A stretch of DNA of 64,000 bases from Liquidambar formosana (Eukaryota > Streptophyta > Magnoliopsida > Saxifragales > Altingiaceae). Numbering within the stretch: position 1 is the first letter of the stretch; every line of letters starts with the position of its first letter. The notes below the pieces were generated by a model. That model was not told where the DNA came from and ran no database searches. It saw only the letters and a list, made by a program, of their open reading frames with translations. The position numbers were made by a program, and so were the translations under genes. This document shows, piece by piece, positions 12,162 through 27,200 of the stretch. The DNA lies in assembly GCA_039720395.1 (NCBI GenBank), contig CM077823.1, positions 33,562,371 to 33,626,370 on the forward strand, read 5' to 3'.

Positions 12162-13640
12162 TCTGGCACCCCAAAGGTCAGATAGAAATTCAAGAGCCCA
12201 GCATGTACGATGTCACTACACCGTAAACTGTACTTGCAATTACAACAAGCATAGTGAAAACCAAAAAGTAAAATAATAATAACTTTAAAAAAAAATGTAG
12301 GAACATCATAAGGAAAATAAGATTTCTACTGCTTTCAGTGAACATCAATTAAGTGTAGGAACATGCACAATACTTTGCTCCATTTTCTTATTAACATATC
12401 AAATTTAAAATAGCGATTTCTATGGAAATTTCAGAGAAGTTTTTGATAAGTTCCAGGAGCAGGAAGCATGAGAACCAGGATTCACTATAAGGGAATGAGT
12501 TTCTAGCAACTAAGGTTAGTATATCAGTGATAATATGGTTCATATGCAACTAAAAATATCATTGATGGATATTTCAATCAAGCTACCTGATCAGGGCATT
12601 GGCTTCTTCTCTCAATCTCGAATTAATTGGAATGCAAAAATGAATATATTCCGTCTTCACCAATACATTAAAATTCATGGCAGGAGAAATGATATGACAA
12701 TGACCAGCATATACAAGTCTATTAAGTTCCACAACGCATTGCACCATTGCCTTTACACAAAACCCCATTATCCTCTTTTGTAAGATAATAACAATTATGG
12801 TCATAATGATGAAGATAGAAGGCAAGTAGTACTGCCTTAGCTGTTTTTCTGTTTCGTCTCTGGCAACAGCCCTTCCCTTGTCCACCAATGCAGACACATA
12901 ATTCCTTTGTGGACTCCATCGTCATCCACAGTCCCACCAAAACCGCACTCTACTGTTTTATTGCACACTTAATTGCAACTACCCACAATTTCAGCTTAAA
13001 TTCCACTCAATGGAAGTTCCTAAATGGTTTAAGTAATAAAGGAGAAATTCATTAAACCTCATTTGGTTGTTAGGAAAACAGAGTTTCAAGTCTGTCTTAC
13101 CCGCTTTTTCTTTTAAATAAAAATATTAAATAAAAAACCAACCCAATTCGAATTTAGCTCAGCTGAGTGGAGAATATTTATTTTTCCGGGTCCTCCAGAA
13201 TGGAAACTTTTAGGTTCAAGATAGTAATTTCTTTCCTTTACCTATATTTCCTAAATTTTCTCAGAAACCAAACGAAACAGAATCCAAAACGAAAACAACT
13301 AAATTATACAGCATAAGAATCCCCAATTTCAAATGAAAATGAAAACACAAACGAAAACAAAAACAAAGGATCGAAAAAACAAAGCTTAATATAAATTCAA
13401 AGCAATTACGCGATTTCGAGATGAAATAACCATTAATTGCGATTCAAAACACCAGCTAAGACGAATCTATAGAGATAGAAATCAAGCAATTTCAGATCTA
13501 CGGCGAAGGAAATTTGCCTTACCGGAAATTGAAATCTCAGTCTCCGAGCACTCAAATCGAGATCAGGAAGCGCGCGCGAAAGAAGCAGAGATTATCAGAC
13601 GAAACCCTTTGAAGATTTCCTAGGGTTTCACAGAGAGAGA
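12162..13640 (-). promoter_or_regulatory. PTEN2: PTEN2 5'UTR with a leader intron
   Basis: A likely non-coding first exon spans about 13640-13523. It is GC-richer than its flanks, contains CU-rich leader sequence, and ends in CG|GTAAGG (donor at 13522-13521). The best acceptor is GTGCCAG directly before the ATG (12163-12162), which leaves A-ATG at the exon start. This gives a leader intron of about 1.36 kb. Leader introns are common in plant housekeeping genes and often raise expression. Exact exon ends need transcript data. Confidence 0.6.
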
Positions 13641-13684
13641 CTGAGAAATTTGAGGTTTCGTCAATTCCGCGGTTTTGAAGGTTG

Positions 13685-13725
13685 TATGCATATGCATGCA
13701 TGTATGTATGTATGGATGCATGAAT
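13685..13725. promoter_or_regulatory. ATGC/RY-type repeat cluster upstream of PTEN2
   Basis: Overlapping GCATGC/CATGCA and TGTA motifs occur in a row about 50-80 bp upstream of the presumed first exon. CATGCA resembles the RY element bound by B3 transcription factors, but the run is also a simple repeat, so function is unproven. Confidence 0.35.
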
Positions 13726-13781
13726 TATTCTTATCCATTTATGACATTTATTGGATATATATATATATGATGATGATGATC

Positions 13782-13939
13782 AGGTAAGCACGTGTTGATA
13801 TAATTTATATCAAAACCTGCATTGGAAGTTATACCTTGTGCATTAGTGGGATGTGAGGTGCATTGAATCAATGCAAGGGGTACAACCCCCAATGCGTAGT
13901 GCTGATGTAACTTATATCAACACGTACTGATGGGATCAC
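13782..13939. mobile_element. Foldback MITE copy 1 near the PTEN2 promoter
   Basis: Left and right ends are inverted copies: CACGTGTTGATATAA (13790-13804) matches the reverse complement of TTATATCAACACGTACTG at 13912-13929. The middle is also self-complementary: the GGGATGTGAGGTGCATTGAA region pairs with its neighbourhood. No coding capacity is present. It lies about 140 bp upstream of the presumed PTEN2 first exon. Confidence 0.65.
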
Positions 13940-13942
13940 CTC

Positions 13943-13978
<36 letters not shown>

Positions 13979-14093
13979 ATGATGATCAGCACGTGCTGAT
14001 ATAACTTATACTAACACTCATATTAGGAATTGTACCCTATGTATTAGTGGGATATGAGATATATTAAATTAATGCAAGAAGTACAACCCTTAT
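13940..14093. mobile_element. AT microsatellite plus truncated second copy of the foldback MITE
   Basis: A TA run (about 13946-13974) separates the two copies. The second copy, from about 13979, repeats GATGATCAGCACGTGCTGAT, TTAGTGGGATATGAG and AATGCAAGAAGTACAACCC in the same order as copy 1 but ends in another TA run without the right terminal repeat. Confidence 0.6.
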
Positions 14094-15893
14094 ATATATA
14101 TATATATATATTTATAAGGCTCCTATGCAGGCGCTCTCATTACCTTTCTCATGAGCTCTCACAATTTTCAGTTATTTTGATGCGGGATCCAAGATATGCG
14201 CCAAGTCATCAACTTTATCGAGTTGAAGCCATTTTATTGGTAAAAAAGCAATTGAAATTGTAAAAATATTATTGGAGTCTACTCATGACCAATCAAAAAT
14301 TGATCAAAAAATTTAATTAATATTATTAGATGGGAAAGGATATCAAAATATTATACTTTGTTCGATACAGGTCAAAGAGGATATCTCACTGACTTTGGAA
14401 AGGGAAGGTCTTAAATTCGACTTCCCTCTTATATTCAACCATCAGTGAAATTCTTTTTAGTATTGACAATTTTGGAGTAGGCCAAACATTCGAATGCCTT
14501 ATTGGCATAAAATAATTAATAAATATAAAGAAAAATTACTGTGAAAAAAATGGTGAGAGTAGCTATTTAAACTAGAAAATTGATTGCATCTAACCAAATT
14601 ATCCTAGCAAAAATTTTAGACGGATTTGTTCAAATCAAAATCAAAATCAAATCAAAGCAATAAAAGATATACATGGTCCCTATGATGGGGTCAGTTTCAA
14701 AACCAACGAACCAGCCCAATTATTCCAAGCGAGTAGAACACATTGAAGCCAAAATTTCAGCTCATCCATACGAGAATGGGCAACAGAAACACATCAATTA
14801 TGAGCAAGTTGCATGGGGTGCCACGTCCCTTTTCGCCAGTCATATCATGAGCATCATTATCTTTGAACGTGGTTTGCACGTATAACATTAAATAAGATAT
14901 TTTATAAGGTAAAATGGACACACTATTAACATATTAACAACTATAGAAAATTTAGAAGATCATTTTTTTTTTTTTTTCAAATGAGAAGTATATCAAGTTA
15001 TTAGGTTCAGATTAATTTTCTGTGATGCACAAATCATCTGTAAATTTGTACATCCAAAAATTTAGAGGATTCTTAATAGTTAGGTTTTCGGCAGCATGTA
15101 ACATAATAATAAAATCAACACTACAATGTCCTCTTCACCTATAGATATTTAGAAAAAAAAAAAAAAAAAAAAAAGGGGTGGGGGGGAATTGGCGAATAGT
15201 CCATATTTTGCTAAAATATTGGCAATTAATCAAGTATGAGTTTTTCTAAGTCAATTAGTCAATGAAACTAAACTTATTTATCAATTAATCACACATTTTT
15301 TGAAAATCCCTGGTTTGCCCTTATTATTACTAAGGGCATTTCTTTTTTTTGTTATAAAGGGCATCCTATGTAACTAACTTAACTTTAAAGTATTATAATT
15401 TTTAAAAACTTATAACTTACAATATACATATCTGTTTTTTTTTAAAAACTATATTTTTGGAACTTACTCGTCGACATCTTCAAAAAAATATCCACATTGA
15501 TTAGGTAATCATTAAAAAAATTAAAATCGTAAAATTTTACTACTTGACACAATTTAACATAATACTCATAAAGCTGTAAAATTTTACTAAAGTAGTAAAA
15601 TTTTACTATTTTACGAAATAAATACTACTTTACGAAATAAATTTTACAACGGAGTAGTAAAATTTTACAACAAAGTAATAAAATTTTACTACTTTGAGAG
15701 TTGGGGTTTGTAATAGTTTAGGATTTAGTGATGTACTTAATGATGGTATTTCTTCACTTAGGCATGTATGTTTGCGACAACTTCTTACAAAATTGGGATT
15801 GTTCCCAGCATATTTCCTTATGGCAAAAACTATATGAACCCAACTGAAAATAATCAGGATATAGGATTGGAAGAAAAACATTGGAATGGTGGT

Positions 15894-15895
<2 letters not shown>
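14094..15895. other. AT-rich intergenic stretch with T/A homopolymers and a GTAAAATTTTAC repeat
   Basis: No gene is seen. The stretch has poly-T (14965-14978) and poly-A (15152-15172) runs. Between about 15525 and 15690 the near-palindrome TAAAATTTTACTA recurs at least five times. A possible tRNA-derived SINE trace (a B-box-like GGTCTTAAATTCGAC near 14407) is too weak to call. Confidence 0.45.
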
Positions 15896-15929
<34 letters not shown>

Positions 15930-16095
15930 GATCTAGCTAGAAAAAGTTTATATTATTAATGAAGAAGTAAGTAGCATACAAAGAGAATCCCCAAGGGTCC
16001 CAACGGCAAAACAGATAATAAGACTTAACACCTAACCCCAAAAAACAACAAACTCAAAGACTACACAAAGTAGTAGTGAACTAAAGATGAGTTGA
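15896..16095 (-). mobile_element. Retroposon 3' end (LINE-like) with 12-bp target duplication
   Basis: A poly-T tract (about 15896-15928) followed by about 170 bp is flanked by GAATGGTGGTAA (15884-15895) and GAATGGTGGCAA (16096-16107), a target duplication with one mismatch. On the minus strand it reads as a 3' end with a poly-A tail, preceded by AATAATATAAAC. It is likely a 5'-truncated LINE or a SINE. Confidence 0.65.
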
Positions 16096-16107
16096 GAATG
16101 GTGGCAA

Positions 16108-17857
16108 TAAAAGTTTTGAAAACGAGTTGTAGCCAGCAAAGTGTCCTAGTTATAGGGGATGCGATCATCGGTGACAATGGTTATTTTTGGTGGCAGAAGA
16201 AATCATTGGAGTTTAAGCTCGTTGGTGAGGTTCAGATTTGGAAGAAAGAAAGAGTGGGAAAACGAGAAGACAAAAAGCGAGAGAGGAAGAGAGAAGGAGG
16301 AAAGTAGGGAAACCAGATCTGGTGTTCGTCTTCAGATCTGGTTCGGAAAAGCTCGACATCGACGAACTTCATAGCCAGTCGTCGTCGCTGGAGGTCAGAT
16401 ATCGATGGAAATCAACCACCACCAGAGTTGTTGTTTGGGTTGGGGTTTAAGAAGAAAGAGATGGTGATGGGGCGATTTCGGGATAGAGGATGGAGAGGGG
16501 TTGGTGAAGAGAGGGATAAATAAATAACTTAATAAGAATGAGAGTATTTTGGTCAGCTACAAGCTAAATGAACTAAGTGAGTTGAAAAAAGAGTTGGGTG
16601 ACTATTTGCTAAATAAGTTATATTTGGTGGATTGATGGCCTGAAAAAAGAGTTGGGTGACTATTTGTTAAATAAGTTATATTTGGTGGATTGATGGCTGA
16701 GTTCTCCACCCACCCCCCCCCCCCAAAAAAAAAAAAAAAAAAAAAAAAGAAAGAGAAGAAAAACCCCTTCGTAGGGAGTAGATCAGCCATGTGGATTCCT
16801 ATTAAAAAAACATTGTGCTCTTGACTTGTGTATTACGCGTTTGTTAGTGTGCATGTTAAGCCTTTCTAATATATATATATTGGTTTAAGTTTTTATACCA
16901 TTCTCTTAATCATCTCACCAAAAATGCAAGTCAACTAAAGGGATATTGGACCACAAGGAGATCGTGTAGCCTAAGTGATGTCTCTCCTCAGTCCCCTCTA
17001 ATAATGGAGAAATTTAAGGTCTAGGAAACATGAATCCACATAAAATGAAAGGTTATGTAGGGTTTAAATTCTTCTATAACTTTTTTTTTTCTTTTTTGCT
17101 AAGTAAATTCTTTTATCACTTGGAAAGACAAATGACAACAAGGTTTTTGGAAAGTTTGATATTATAATAAACATTCCACCAGACTGCTCTTAAATGGGCT
17201 GGGAGTTACAATGGAAAGTTAGAACTTTGATCTTTCTGTGAAATTTGTCAGAAACAATTTTTAGGCGAAAACCCAATATTCAAACTGAAAAAGGCAATAA
17301 ATTGGGTCCAAATGCAGGATAGTTAACTCCTACATTCCTCAGCGCTCTGGGGGAAAGTTTTACCCTTTGGCTATTCTTTTCCCTTTGTCCCTAAACAATC
17401 GACTCTCCATACTCCATAAAAATGCACGTAAAATTTCGGTTCACAAGATAGAGGAAACTGCAGTCATGTTACTTCCTTCACTACATTACACTCATCCTAA
17501 TCAAAGACAGCCTTTTTTTTAAGCAGTGGTGGAGTACCTCACTGCAAACTTCATAATTCACTCATCATTGAAGTCTCTAGATTTAAAACAAATATCACAT
17601 AAAACCAACCTTGAGCAATGACATAATAATTGGTAAATCTGTACAATAGTAGCATACTAAATCATAGAAACCTCCTTCTCTGGTGTTGCCTTTGTTCGAG
17701 CGACTTTAAAATGTTATTTACAATAATCATGAAACTGAATGATAGCTAAATCTACTAGCCTCACTAATGGGGTTCATCAAGCAAGGGACTCATTTTCCCC
17801 CATCACAACCTCCTCTACTTTTCCACTTCCCAGACCCACAATGAGCCCAGAAGCCCC
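16108..17857. other. Intergenic region with a 58-bp tandem duplication
   Basis: Two nearly identical 58-bp units (about 16578-16693), each containing AGAGTTGGGTGACTATTTG, stand in tandem and are followed by C- and A-runs (16713-16748). The part near 17400-17857 is likely 3' flank of the protease gene. I see no supported gene. Confidence 0.5.
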
Positions 17858-20864
<3,007 letters not shown>

Positions 20865-20933
20865 TGCTGGGTTTTTGTGAAAGCGGGATTTGAAGAAGGA
20901 GAGGTGGTGATAGAGGGTTTTGGGTTGTGGGGG

Positions 20934-20942
20934 TATTTATAG
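20934..20942 (-). promoter_or_regulatory. TATA box of the RD21-like gene
   Basis: CTATAAATA on the minus strand lies about 70 bp upstream of the ATG at 20864, in a GC-rich setting. Position and sequence fit a core promoter. Confidence 0.7.
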
Positions 20943-21494
20943 GGGCGGGCAGGGGGATGAAGACAAAGGGGAATCCGAGAAGGATGTAGAGGGGGGGATG
21001 TGATAGGATCGATAGGGAGAGAGTTGGATTCTGGATTGGTCTCTGAAAGAACGAAGCGCCGTTGAAATAGGAGTTAATATCCCTGTCACGCAAGTTGTGG
21101 ACGGTGACCCCACAACCTAAAAATGGAAAAATTGAGGTTAACTTAACTTGACGAATTCCCTTTTTTTGACTATGTTGGAACTTTGGAAGTTTTTTAGGCC
21201 ATGTGAGCTCTTTGGGGTGGGGCCTTGAGGATTATTTTTACACCGGTTTTTTTTTTTTTTTTTGGTAATTCGAAAAATCAAAAGAGAAAAATATTGGGAT
21301 GGTGGGTCTAACTTTCCATAAAACAAATTGTTCAAAAAGAGCAATGTTACGTCTACTGGTTAGATTCACTGGATCCATGAATCAGTTGATGTAGTAACTG
21401 TTTTTTAAATAGATAAAGTGCAGACAGGGTTTAATTGATTATAAGTTTGCCATCCACACATTTGCCAGTATGATTGGCAAGGTTGATATACTTA

Positions 21495-21898
21495 GGCACC
21501 TTTTGGTTGCACTTATTATAAAATCTTGTAAAAGCAAAAGGTACTATTTGGTTAGAGAAAATAAAAAATATTTCTAAAAAGCAAAAAGCAAAATATCTGA
21601 TTCTAAGCAAAAGCAATGAAGATTTGCTTATAAAAGTCATTTTTATCTTTTTGATGAATTTGACTATAACTCGAAAAATTTGTGATCGAAAGAGATTGTG
21701 TCTGTCCTAAGCTTCCGTTTGAGCAACGATGATTCGGTAGCATTTCCCATTATATCTAAAAGATCACCAGCTAAATCAATTTTATCAAACGCACTTTTGC
21801 TTTTGTTACTTCTACTTAAAGGCAAAAAACAAGAAAGTACAAAATGACTTTTACTACTTTAAAAAAAAAACTTTTAAAAAGTGCAACCAAACGGTGTC
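21495..21898. mobile_element. Tourist-like (PIF/Harbinger) MITE, 404 bp
   Basis: The ends are GGCACCTTTTGGTTGCACTT and, inverted, GACACCGTTTGGTTGCACTT, directly flanked by TTA on both sides (21492-21494 and 21899-21901). TTA/TAA target duplications and GG-starting ends are the mark of Tourist-like MITEs. It has no coding capacity. Confidence 0.8.
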
Positions 21899-21901
21899 TT
21901 A

Positions 21902-22565
21902 GTATTTTCCATTGGGGAATAATAGTATTATTGTATTCATTAAGAAAAATCAAGGCTCGAATCTATGCATAAGTGCATATTAACCTAAATTTAGACCATC
22001 ATATACCTAATGCAAGGAAATTACCAACTTACCCATGTGTTACAAAATATGGTTTTGTTTTTGAGTTGATCAAAAGTCTTGTGGAAAGATTTTTAAGAAA
22101 GTCAGACTATGACAATTTGAAACGGGAAAGGGAAAATTCCCTACTATAAATCCTTTCTCACATGGAGTAAAAGATGGGATTTGGGGTTGATGAATACAAT
22201 TATCAATTTTATCTAACGGATAATTTAAGAATAGTAAGAGTTTAAAAATTTATTAGAAATTAATGTTGTCGGTTATGATGTAGCTCACTTGGTTCATGGG
22301 TTGAGATATATAATACTTGAACCGAAAATTGATATACTAAATACACAAAGGGGGTGAGACTCCCATGTATGATACATTTGATAAACCAAATCTTTGTCTA
22401 CGGTTGCCATAAATCCTAACTTAGTCTCTCACTTCCCTCTTATTAATGCTAAAGTTTTTGGTTATATCCAATCTCTTAATTTGTGTGTTGGTATAGTTAT
22501 AACAAATTAATAATAAATGGAAAAGTTAAATGTCTATTTGCTTTCAACAAGATTGTTTAAATACG
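21902..22565. other. Intergenic, no gene seen
   Basis: AT-rich sequence without a supported coding region. A tRNA-like phrase GTAGCTCACTTGGTTCATGG (near 22279) hints at a SINE A box, but no B box follows at the right distance. Confidence 0.35.
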
Positions 22566-22663
22566 GACTATCCCGTTCGATTACAACCGTTTGTGGATGA
22601 CATACGTGTATTCACACGCATACACGTGTCGTTTATGGACGGTTATAATTGTACAGGATATCT
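22566..22663. repeat. Imperfect hairpin of about 45-bp arms
   Basis: The arm GACTATCCCGTTCGATTACA... (22566-22610) pairs with the arm ending GTACAGGATATC (22620-22663). The central stem TACGTGTA/TACACGTG brackets a short loop near TTCACACGCA. It is a foldback MITE remnant or possibly a transcribed hairpin. Confidence 0.55.
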
Positions 22664-23876
22664 AGAATATACCACACATAATCAAAGCTATTATTTTCAA
22701 TTCAAGAAAAGATAAAACATATATCAAACTGCAAATAAAATTGATGTATGAAATCGGTAGATGTATTAAATCATATAAAATGCTGCCATTACATAAAAAA
22801 CAAACACCAGATTAGGTGTGAGAAATATATCTTGTCCTAGCCCACCCGGTCATACAAAATGGGCATTGGAAATCGGTTTGGGAGAAAAATCCAAAACCTA
22901 GTCAACTTGGAAAGCTGGTTTGAAAATAAAAATTAATAGAGGTGAGGATGTTTGAATTATGGGCAATACTATATCCGTTGGGTCCATCATCCATCCCCCA
23001 ATGATGTAGCAAATATTTTTTCCAAAATAAAAGAGGTTTGTTTTTTTTGGTAGTTACCATTCTGCCACTGAGACTTCAACCAATAAATCAAACCGATAAA
23101 TAGAATTGGTATGAGTATAATTTTCTTTGAAATATTGATGTTATGAAAAGAATCCTTAATCTCAAACAAATTGATAGGAGTACAAACTAATATATTGATG
23201 GCATAAAAAATCCGGTGGATTAGGAGTATGAAAGATAGATAGAGCACGGCCATCAAGCTGATGTATTCTGTGAGAAATACCCTTCCATGGTTTTTTGCTT
23301 ATCCATGCCCTTTTTGAGTTTTACCCATAAAAAAGTCATGACGTGGATTAACAAGAAAGGGAGTGAAAATAAGCCCACCATTTGAAAAATCGCGATGTCT
23401 TCCTTTTTCTTACATTGCGCCATTGCGGATGAAATTATCTTAAGGTTCCAAATCAAAGGCTCATTAGCTCAACATGATATGCATAACAAGTAAAAATGTT
23501 CAACAAATGTGAGCTTTTGATTGCAATTGATATGCTTTCCACTATAAAGGAAAATGCTAATCGTCTAAAATTTTTATTCAAATTTACTTGTTCATCACAT
23601 GGTAATCTCCCACCCTTCGAAGATGATCATATGGTTAGAATTGAATTGAGTAATATTTAACCCACACATACAGTTCCATAGTATCTATAAGTTCCCTCCA
23701 TGCTAGCATCAGATAGACATTTGCTCAATTCTTAAACCATTGGTATTATAACCCTTAATCGATTGGTCGAGTTGGTCATGACATCTATACCTCTAGCACA
23801 AAGCAGAAGGGGCATAGGTTGAGCAAAGGGTGGTCTTATTCGAGATTGGAACTAATTGGGTCTGACACTGAATATT
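22664..23876. other. Intergenic, no gene seen
   Basis: AT-rich sequence. Short minus-strand reading frames near 22987-23456 have hydrophobic, low-complexity composition and no family match I recognise. Confidence 0.35.
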
Positions 23877-24113
23877 AGGGCCTGTTCGGAAACTTCAAAA
23901 GCTGGATCAAATTACATCTCATCCATAATTGTTATTTGATTTTTAAATAAACCAACTTATAGTTAATTTGAAAAAAAACCGTGTTTTTGTACTTTATTTT
24001 CATAACAAAGTTGAATTGTTTAACAGGAAAAAAAAATCTTACCAAATAGTATGAAATCAAAACTGATCAGATTTATCCTTAACTGTATATATTTTCAGAT
24101 TTACCAAACAATC
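23877..24113. mobile_element. MITE copy (hAT-like), pair with 59405-59645
   Basis: It begins GGGCCTGTTCGGAAAC and ends with TTACCAAACAATCC, an inverted match. The interior shares ordered blocks with 59405-59645: AACAAAG(T/C)TGAATTG, CAGGAAA, AGTATGAAAT and TTTTCA(G/A). Two copies of one small element are thus present. Confidence 0.6.
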
Positions 24114-26774
24114 CTTTACTATATTACCCCAAAAAATAATAATTATAAAATAGAAAAACACACCATTGTCATTATTATGTCGTCATATATCATTATCTGC
24201 TGGTAGCCCAGTCCCATGTGCACTCTGAAGCTTCAAATCGAACACAGCATGTGACATAAAAGGATCTGACACTCCTTGATCGCAGCAAATCCGTGGGCGT
24301 GGCTACTGTATCAACCATCAAGAAGGGCGCAATTGGGTTCTCCTCTGACTCCTTTTCAAAGCGTCTTTCTAATGGGATCAATACACACATCTCGTTACCA
24401 GCCATAGTCCTCAAAATCTGACCTCGGCTGTTGCTCCTCATGGTAGTTAATGGTTTTTTTTAACTACTCGCATCCACCTTTTCCAATAACACATTATTCG
24501 TCGATGTTGCGGCGTTTAGACCTGCACATGCTTCCCATTCGGTGCCGCCTCATTTTTTCTGGAGAATGAACATGCCAAGAAATCACAATCTTCAAGGTAA
24601 TCACTCACTCTCTCTCTCTCTGCCTCTGTCCCTCTCTCGATAGTTGGGTTTGAAGCCACTCATTTAACGTGCTGTTGCAACTTGCAAAGGATTTTTTAAT
24701 GCCATCTGAATGTTGGCTTGAATTCCTTGTATTTAGGGCTCCGGGAAGGACAGCCTCATTTATTTTATTTTATCCTTAGTCCCAGAAGATCGGTGTTTAT
24801 AATTTAATATTGTTTTACATCAACAAATGAATATTAAATTATCAATATTTCTACGAGAGTTTGAATATGAAATCATTCGCTTAAAAGAGATTGTTATTAG
24901 ATTATCATATGCCATAGGCTAAAAAGCAGCGTTGTTATTGGCATGGAAAATGTTAGATGCACCAATTAACCGATTAAAAATAAAAATCGTGTAATGAGGG
25001 CATTTTTATTGGCATGCAAAATTTTAGATGCACCAATTGACCAATTTAAAAATAAAAATAAAAATGTGTAATAAGGTGGGCTAATATAACATGGGTATTG
25101 ACTGCTACATGGGTTAGGGTAAAATAGCTGGGATAGAGTTGGTGCATATGACACTACTTGGAGTGACACTCCGCTTTTATTAGCTTCTCACAATCTATTA
25201 TAATGTAGGGGGACTTATTAACACGTGAGGCATGAATGCGAGAAATTATGGTTATGTTCAGCTAATGCTTCAACTGGGGCAGGCTCAACCCGTCCAACCC
25301 GACATATGGGTAGAGTTGGACAATAATATTTAGTTAGTAGACTTGGATTGTATATATATATATATATTTTTAATATTATTTTATATTAAATACTATTGAA
25401 TTTAACATAATAAATATGATTTTGAATAGTTGCAAATTTGAATGTGTTGGAAGTAAGAGTATGAAAAAGCAATTTGAAACAAAAAAATTGAACCAAAATG
25501 AGCCCAACCCGCACAACCCATGCCAAACTCGAGCCTAACCCAAATTCAAAAGATTGAGTTCAGGTTGGGCGAGTTGGATTGAGCTTGGGTAGGAAGTTTA
25601 ATACCTCGGCTTGAGATTGGGTTGACCTCTCAACTCAACCCACCAAAGTTGGCCGGGTTTCTTTTGTTTTTTTTATTTTTGGACAAAAAAGGTTATCACT
25701 CAAGGGTTTTTTTTTTTGGGGTCATTTTTTAAAAAAAATTTATTTAGTTGCACCCCTATATTTTGCCATGTTCTTATAAAATGGTTTTATGTACTCAGAA
25801 TTGTAGAGGATAGAAGATAGTTTTGTGTACTTAGAGGTGCAAAAAATAGAAACCACTGTTAAGTTTTCATTTTGTGTTCTTTGCAGTGTCTTGGTACTAG
25901 GGAGGTTAGAAGTGAGTTAAGCCAATGCGTACAAATAGACAGACCAGGCTCATCCTCTTACGTTGAGGTCAATGCAGATCTGTCTATGATTAAGAGTCTA
26001 GGCGGTGTTTTTGTAAAAGTGTTTTCAAAGAACAGTTTTCTTTCTTTTGTTTGAGTTTTTTGAATTTTTTTTAATTAAAAAAAATGCGGAAAACATCCCC
26101 TTTTTAGGAAATAACAAAATGATGTTCTCAGTTTTTGTTTTCTGTTTTTAGTTCAAGAAGAGCAAAACCACCGAGAAGTAAAAGTTACATACTCTCAAAA
26201 TTTCATGACATTTCTGAAAATGCGTTTTTTGGAACATGGCCAAACATCTATTTCAATTTTGTAGCAAAGAATTCGATATCAAGTTATCAACATAGGAAAG
26301 TGTAGAAACAGTTTATAATAAAATGCTGATGGGTTTGTTTTCTTGCCCTACCAGCAATGAATGACAAGCTGGCAAACTTTTGATAGTGTTCCAGCTAAGC
26401 TAATATTTCTTCATTATGAAGATTTATATTAATTACAGAATAAGTTAAAGTGGGTGTAATCACCTTGCTTTGGGACTCTGTAACGTGTGGCTTAAGCAAT
26501 ATATAATAACAGTGGTTTACCTAATACACTTTAAAGTGATAGCATGAAAACAAATAGGTTTATTATCTGGGTTTTATTGGGCGAATTTTTGAGCATTTAA
26601 TGCTTTGTTGGTTAAGCAATTTGGGAATTAAGTACATTGTGAGTTTGAAATGCAAATAATACGCCTATATGTCAGCTTAAGTTTGGTAGTTAATGTTATT
26701 TTGTGAAGATGATGTCAAGCTGAGGAAGAAACTTAATTTGATTTTTATTCTAATAAGTTGTCAATCGCTTGAAT

Positions 26775-26819
<45 letters not shown>

Positions 26820-26837
26820 TTATGTTAATCTGATGCA
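24114..26837. other. Gene-poor region; possible orphan short exon
   Basis: A minus-strand frame at 24441-24193 (82 codons, starting MRSNSRGQILRTMAGNE) has more balanced composition than its surroundings, but I do not recognise it. A plus-strand ATG near 24567 runs to an AG|GTAATC donor at about 24595. The rest includes a TC run (24606-24622), TA runs (25350-25370, 26781-26815) and AT-rich DNA. Confidence 0.3.
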
Positions 26838-27200
26838 GGCTTGAGGACAACCAACAAAGTATATGTATCAGACAATTTGTTTTGAAAGTTTGGGCCTTGA
26901 AACTATCAACTATATCCTGAACTAACAAAAATCAACTTATGGGAAATGATAAAACTCTTTTATTTATATTTTTGATGAGCAAGTGGTTAGTTGTAAATTA
27001 TTATTGTTCGGAGGTAAGGGCGGTGTTCAAGGTGGAGCATATTGCAGATTGGAGACAATCCAAGAACTCTGAGTCGTCGTGATAAAAAACTAGAGGGATT
27101 TCTACATTGTTATCAAGGAATGAAGTGGTAAAATTTTTTCTCTCAGAACATGAGGGGCAAGCATAGGCAAAACCTCTTACATTGATAACTGGGAAGTTCC
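26838..27200. repeat. Locally duplicated block, copy A (matches 36133-37165)
   Basis: This block and 36133-37165 share, in the same order, GGCTT(G/C)AGGACAA, a GGAAATGATAAAACT stretch, TTTTTGATGAGCAAGTGG, TATCAAGGAATG and GCATAGGCAAAACCTC. The later copy carries an extra ~400-bp insert. A minus-strand frame at 27237-27001 (starting MSGDHTKLNIYWWNF) lies here; it is not preserved in the other copy, so I do not call it a gene. Confidence 0.6.

Noticed and set aside
14360..14500. Possible tRNA-derived SINE with a B-box-like motif
   Set aside because: Only one box is convincing and there is no tail or flanking duplication.
22270..22310. SINE or tRNA A-box-like GTAGCTCACTTGG
   Set aside because: No matching B box or tail follows.
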